A stretch of 11,422 nt of DNA from Cephalothrix simula (Eukaryota; Nemertea; Palaeonemertea; Archinemertea; Cephalotrichidae), in the NCBI GenBank assembly GCA_035591015.1, contig JAXIUW010201621.1, forward strand, positions 1-11,422, read 5' to 3'. The notes beneath the pieces were generated by a model that did no database searches, had not been told where the DNA came from, and saw only the letters and a program-made list of their open reading frames with translations. The first letter of the stretch is position 1, and every line of letters starts with the position of its first letter. A program made the position numbers and the translations under genes. Positions 8,171 to 11,422 of this stretch are shown here, piece after piece.

Positions 8171-8622
8171 AATTTCGCAAAACTGAGCTATTCTTTTGTA
8201 GCCCATCGAATTGGCATATCTACCAGCCATTACAATCTCACAGCTCTACCATTAATACCATAGGAGGAGATACATTTGGCGCTAAGTACCTAAAAAGGAC
8301 CAAATAGGGGGTTTTGGCCCCTAGCGCGGCCCCAGAGGGCGCTATCGAAAACGGCGATGACACTGGAGGATTACCTCAGTTACCACTGTACCAAATTTCG
8401 AGCAAATTGAAGTAAAAAAAGGCCCTTAAAAGCTTTGCACAGACACACATACACAGACTCCGTGCGATCCTATAAATTCACCACGACTATCCTCGGGTGA
8501 GCTAAAAATGCTCTAGTTTATCAGAGCGGGGGTTGCCAAAACTTTTACGCTTGATTTAATAACTAGAGGGATCCCCCAATCGACTATAGAGCCCGTTTCC
8601 CCAGGAAGCGTTGTTGCACGGA
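8171..8622. other. No gene recognised; repeat-like spacer with CTCF-like word
   Basis: This stretch holds GGCCCCTAGCGCGG (8317-8330), a short CA-rich run (ACAGACACACATACACAGACTC, about 8439-8460), GGTGAGCTA (8497-8505) and GGATCCC. It looks like part of a dispersed repeat family because its flank continues from the right inverted arm, but only one copy is in the window. No frame or splice signal stands out. Confidence 0.4.
8329..8342 (+). promoter_or_regulatory. CTCF-like motif
   Basis: GCCCCAGAGGGCGC agrees with the bilaterian CTCF core (CCASYAGRKGGCRS) at 12 of 14 positions, with mismatches at positions 1 and 3. It sits in repeat-like sequence. The related word CTAGCGGC occurs at several other places in the window. 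Confidence 0.2.
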
Positions 8623-8985
8623 TTATATGGCACGCCAACATAGTCAATTTGGCTATACTAACAATGTTTACTCACCTAGAACAAGGTGAAACAGTGATCG
8701 GGCGTTACTACTCGTGGAATAAGGATGACGAGTGACTCCGGAAGGCTGACACAAAAAATTCAGTTTCAGAATCCTAAGAATCCGGTTTTCCATCGTGAAA
8801 ATGAGTTGATTTCACGAAATAGCCCTAGTTTGGCCCCACACCAGCATACCCTAGGGGTGGGGTGGAAATTGTTGTCACCCCCATGCACAGGGCCAATCTA
8901 ACCCTTTACGAAAAACATTTAGTCAAAGTTGTGAGATTTGGAACTTCTTTCAAAAACTAAAAAAATTGAAAATCCAAGATCGCCG
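8623..8985 (-). repeat. Right arm of a large inverted repeat
   Basis: Read on the - strand, this ~363-bp block is colinear with 6716-7097. It starts near GGATTTTCAATTTTTTT (around 8975) and ends at GTGCCATATAA (8623-8633). Compared with the left arm it has extra bases between TAACGCCCGATC and GTGAGTAAACATTG. There it reads TTCTAG then GTGAGTAA, a strong donor-like word that the left arm lacks (it has TTCTAGGGGGTAA). The differences are scattered substitutions and small gaps, as expected of old repeat copies. Confidence 0.65.
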
Positions 8986-9187
8986 CTCAAACAATGATCA
9001 AATTCATCAAAAGACATGGCCTATCACGAGACAGATTTTGGAAATAATTTGTGATTTTAAACTTTTAATAAATTTGATAAAATTGAAAAGTTTTAAGGAT
9101 TGCGATTTCACACATCCGATTTTTTTCCAAAGTTAATTCGGGGGAAGTGGTATCGAAGTAAAATTATTTTTTACACATTTCTATCTG

Positions 9188-9217
9188 GAATTCAACAGAA
9201 TTCAACAGATTCAACAG
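9188..9217 (+). repeat. Short tandem repeat, unit AATTCAACAG
   Basis: There are two perfect 10-base units (9189-9198 and 9199-9208) and a third lacking its first base (9209-9217). It is a microsatellite-scale duplication, probably replication slippage. Confidence 0.7.
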
Positions 9218-9284
9218 AAAAAATTTACATTCTGCATTTTCCAAGTCCTTCCTCAACATTATAAGCACAGGACACGATTTCACA

Positions 9285-9620
9285 CCCTTATAAAAAACCA
9301 CATAAAATCACATGTGTGAAATAATGTGAAACCATGTGAAACTATGTGATTTTATGTGTGAATACATATGAATTTCAAATTTCACATATGTGAAAACGAT
9401 TTCATATTAAATTTTCACATGTGAAGTATGGACCACATATCAATTCCACATGTGAAAAGAAAATTTCGCAAGTGAAATTGAAATCACACTTAATTTCACA
9501 TGTGGAATTCCAACCACATATGGAATCTAGCCACATATTAATTTCACATGTGAATTTTCAACCACACATGTGAATTTCCATCCACATTTTGAATTAAAAG
9601 GATTACCGGTACATGTATGT
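9285..9620. repeat. CACATGTG palindrome array with transposon-like left end
   Basis: The block opens with CCCTTATAAAAAACCACAT (9285-9303), the same 19 bases that begin and (inverted) end the palindrome at 9834-10008. After it the octamer CACATGTG occurs at 9309, 9416, 9447, 9497, 9545 and 9565, with the variant CACATATGTG at 9383. Most are set in TTCACATGTGAA or CCACATGTG contexts and are separated by 20-80 bases. Bases 9298-9360 also fold on themselves (ACATAAAATCACAT with ATGTGATTTTATGT). There is no matching right end before 9834, so this is either a truncated relative of the 9834 element or the left part of one 724-bp element, 9285-10008, that carries a nested copy. Confidence 0.6.
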
Positions 9621-9833
9621 GAAAATATCCACAATTATGGACATCATTTGTAATACATGTATCTGACTTACGTTCATGTACATATGAGCTATATTAGTAG
9701 TCATTCCATGATTTCAAAAATATATTGTCACTCAAAGCCATTTATATCGGTTTTTCAAAAATTTGTTTAATTCAACCCTACATGAAATTTTTTTGGCAGT
9801 AATTACTTATTTGTAAGTAGGCCTATATTTATT

Positions 9834-10008
9834 CCCTTATAAAAAACCACATGATTTCACATAAAAAATTCACATGTGATTACATGTGAAGTTTCACTGG
9901 TGAAATTGGATACTCACATGTGTGAACCACGTCCACATGTGAGTGTCCAATTTCACCAGTGAAGCTTCAGATGTGATCACATGTAAATCATGTGGTTTTT
10001 TATAAGGG
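9834..10008. mobile_element. 175-bp palindromic foldback/MITE-like element
   Basis: The left end CCCTTATAAAAAACCACATG is exactly mirrored by the right end. The arms continue to match through TTTCACTGGTGAAATTGG and CACTCACATGTG to a centre near 9921. The main difference is about 14 extra bases in the left arm around 9859-9872. The element carries CACATGTG at 9871, 9915 and 9934. It has no coding capacity and no obvious target-site duplication (ATT on the left, CAA on the right). The shared 19-base end at 9285 shows that this is a family, not a chance palindrome. Confidence 0.65.
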
Positions 10009-10102
10009 CAAAGAAAGGAAACATTTTGGGTTACGGATACAATTGATCACAATTTGCATTGATAAAGTGTATTAGCATGACGTCTCTGAAAAAACCACTC
10101 AC

Positions 10103-10149
10103 CAAAATCGCTCTTGCATGGCACTTCTTTCCACAAGCATTAACAGACT
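10103..10149 (-). CDS. Candidate 47-nt internal exon of an unidentified gene
   Basis: Read on the - strand, every splice signal is in order: a branch-point-like CTGAT (10183-10187, about 34 bases upstream), a pyrimidine tract CTTTCTCTCTTTTTTT, ACCTTCAG ending at 10150, 47 bases of exon, then TTTTG followed by GTGAGT (10097-10102). Two of three frames are open: SLLMLVERSAMQERF (phase 0 entry) and SVNACGKKCHARAIL (one base carried in from the previous exon). I recognise neither. The third frame stops early. No matching neighbouring exon was found, so it could be a real short exon, an exonised repeat or chance. It is the best exon signature in the window. Confidence 0.4.
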
Positions 10150-10330
10150 CTGAAGGTAAAAAAAGAGAGAAAGTGATAAACCATCAGTAGTGTCAACTCG
10201 TCAAGTTATAAACAGATGGCAGGCAAGGCGCAGCTAGTAAAACAGAATAGTGACAATTTCTGCCACTTATAAATGCTGAAAAGAACGATTCATCATAAAA
10301 TCAAAAAAGCTTGCTTGCTTATTCAAAACC

Positions 10331-10740
10331 ACTAGGGGTGCCCAAAAAGGGGTAAAAGGGACACTCTACTGACCTCTTATTATGTAACCCGTATTCTGCA
10401 ACCCCAAAAACTCAATACACGACAGATGATTCATCAAAATGAAAACTGCGCCAATTCAAAATAAGGGGCACTTGGGGCACCACAGGGATGAAGGCGGAAC
10501 TTAACAAACTTACCATCACCATATCATTCGGATAAAGCAACCCTCTAAACCCTTTCTATACTCCAAGGCTTCACTAGAATCAATGATGTAAGTCTTGGTA
10601 AAAATGTTTGCCCCAAGCGGCACTACGGGTGCCCCAAAAGGGGTTAAGGATACATTCTTTTTGTGATAATCGTATTCAGCGACCCCAAAAACCCTTTACT
10701 ACGTCAAATGATTGATTTAAAGTAAGGGTGTGCATGTTTG
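10331..10740 (+). repeat. Direct repeat pair, about 291 bp apart
   Basis: Bases 10331-10450 and 10622-10720 share, in order, ACTANGGGTGCCC, AAAAGGGGT, GGNNACATTCT-like sequence, CGTATTC, CNACCCCAAAAA and CAAATGAT-like words, with gaps. Each unit begins just after a CACTA word. The first unit is followed by about 150 bases without a partner in the second. Dispersed copies of one repeat or an old tandem duplication both fit. A strong donor-like word on the - strand (GGTGATG then GTAAGTTT, 10506-10520) lies between the units, but every long frame leading into it has a stop. Confidence 0.5.
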
Positions 10741-10861
10741 AACGTGAGCACCGTCGTCACCTCAAAGCCTAAACCCTAACCCGCCATCGGAGGTGCCGAC
10801 GTTGGAGGTGTCGCATTACTCACTTTCCACAAGTCGAATTAAAGAAGCTCTGTTTGCATGT

Positions 10862-11220
10862 GCGGATACTCGATTCCCGGCATGCGGATTACGCGATTCA
10901 AAACTAGCGGATACACGCATCACATATTCTCTAACATGGAGGTACGCGATTCGCGACTTCCGGGTATACAATGAGGTCTTGGTCAACATTTTACAACTTT
11001 ACAGATATGTGGTATTGCCAGAAATTTGATATAGCTTCGCTTCGGTCTGATAAACAATCTCGGGCGGTTCAAAACCCGTATTTTTCCAAGACCAAGACCG
11101 GACTGCACACCCGCAAGCCTTAAGTCGCGAATCGCGTATCGGTAACTTATGAAATACGAGATTCGTGCAACCACATGTTAGAGAAATTACGATTACGCCA
11201 GTCGAGAATCGCGTATCCGC
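10862..11220. repeat. Inverted repeat built from a GCGGATACGCGATTC-like word
   Basis: The left arm 10862-10984 and the reverse complement of 11090-11220 are colinear. Both run GCGGATAC(G/T)CGATTC, then CTCTAACATG, then TACGCGATTCGCGACTT, then CGGGT, and end with GGTCTTGGTC (10975-10984, mirrored by GACCAAGACC at 11090-11099). About 105 bases separate them. The word itself is repeated inside each arm (for example near 10862, 10882, 10908 and 10941), so the arms are partly made of short internal repeats. The block is richer in CpG and GC than anything else in the window. Open frames across it (10793-11029 +, 10983-11174 - and 10999-11337 -) follow from this composition and are not credible genes. 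Confidence 0.55.
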
Positions 11221-11345
11221 AACGGGGGAGGCGACCACGACATGCATATTATGTGCAATCAGCAAGTCATGAATCCAGGATTTAGACATGCATCCGCAAG
11301 TTCGCAAAATGCATATGTCTGGACATATTTTATGCATTTAATGGG

Positions 11346-11422
11346 TTAAGGCCCGTTTATACTTCGTCAGCATTTGCCTGATTTCTCCAAAAATCACGCT
11401 GATTTCTGATTTTGCGTGGGCT
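11346..11422. mobile_element. Transposon end next to TTAA, cut by window edge
   Basis: TTAA (11346-11349) is followed by GGCCCGTTTATAC and then a stretch with two CTGATTTCT words and TTTTGCGTGGGCT at the edge. A TTAA target followed by a G/C-rich start is what piggyBac- and Kolobok-type elements and their MITEs show. The other end is outside the window, so the call rests on one terminus only. Confidence 0.3.

Larger units (their letters stand above)
6716..8985. mobile_element. Possible foldback composite: inverted arms around ~1.5 kb of other repeats
   Basis: The arms 6716-7097 and 8623-8985 face each other. Between them are a MITE-like palindrome, a tandem repeat and spacer DNA, and no transposase-like frame. 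Two readings fit: one foldback element with very long arms, or two copies of a dispersed ~0.37-kb repeat that landed in opposite directions and collected other insertions. No target duplication was found outside 6716 and 8985. The second reading is simpler because the interior looks like unrelated repeats. Confidence 0.3.

Noticed and set aside
8668-8745. - strand exon-like segment in the right arm (TTTGTGTCAG acceptor, TTCTAG then GTGAGT donor, one open frame)
   Set aside because: It lies in a repeated arm, and the other copy (about 6980-7040) lacks the donor and breaks the frame, so it is better explained as repeat sequence.
9809-9822. 13-base micro-exon between TTTTTTTGGCAG and GTAAGTAG on the + strand
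   Set aside because: Too short to judge, and the bases form a small palindrome (TACTTATTTGTAAGTA) that explains the GTAAGT.
10506-10567. Strong - strand donor (GATG then GTAAGTTT) with an upstream TTCTAG acceptor-like word
   Set aside because: All three frames of the 60-base exon it would define contain a stop codon.
10766-10781. CCTAAACCCTAACCC, telomere-like
   Set aside because: Only about two units and embedded in other sequence; too short for an interstitial telomere.
10999-11337. 112-codon - strand frame, the longest in the window
   Set aside because: It runs through the CpG-rich inverted repeat, its peptide repeats follow the DNA word repeats, and overlapping frames on both strands are equally open.
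1-11422. CRISPR array, bacterial operon or integrated virus
   Set aside because: No regular short repeats with unique spacers, no clustered long frames, and no viral or transposase domain seen in any frame.

Overview
The window reads as non-coding, AT-rich nuclear DNA from an animal, most likely a marine invertebrate. The reasons are: no long open frame on either strand; no bacterial gene packing or ribosome-binding sites; candidate spliceosomal exon borders; a tRNA-like sequence with internal A and B boxes; and many diverged, mostly palindromic non-autonomous repeats. A lophotrochozoan (mollusc-like) source is my guess from the general look of the repeats (AAGGTCAAGGTCAAGG, CCCCTAGCGGC and GGTGAGCTA motifs). 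It is not proven by anything here.

Layout. Bases 2-184 hold a 60-codon open frame on the + strand that enters from outside the window and may be the last coding piece of an unidentified gene. Bases 313-1086 are bracketed by a ~40-bp imperfect inverted repeat and contain a degenerate class II tRNA-like sequence (868-955). Bases 1087-4670 are mostly featureless, apart from a nested inverted-repeat structure at 2856-3220. Bases 4672-4826 are a G/C-run palindrome. Bases 6096-6398 carry three small structured items: a hammerhead-core-like hairpin, a 47-bp hairpin and a 31-bp tandem duplication. Bases 6716-8985 are framed by two ~0.37-kb inverted arms. Between the arms lie a 229-bp palindromic MITE-like element, a ~125-bp tandem repeat and a cluster of nuclear-receptor half-sites. 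Bases 9285-10008 are dominated by the palindromic octamer CACATGTG and include a 175-bp palindromic element. Bases 10103-10149 are the best internal exon candidate, 47 nt on the - strand. Bases 10331-10740 hold a direct repeat pair. Bases 10862-11220 are a palindrome built from a GCGGATACGCGATTC-like word. The right edge cuts into what looks like a transposon end next to TTAA.

The two candidate coding pieces would belong to different, convergent transcription units. No function can be assigned to either. The most interesting content is the density and variety of palindromic, foldback-type repeats. If transcribed, the largest of them could form long hairpin RNA. All alignments were made by eye, so arm boundaries are accurate to a few bases at best.
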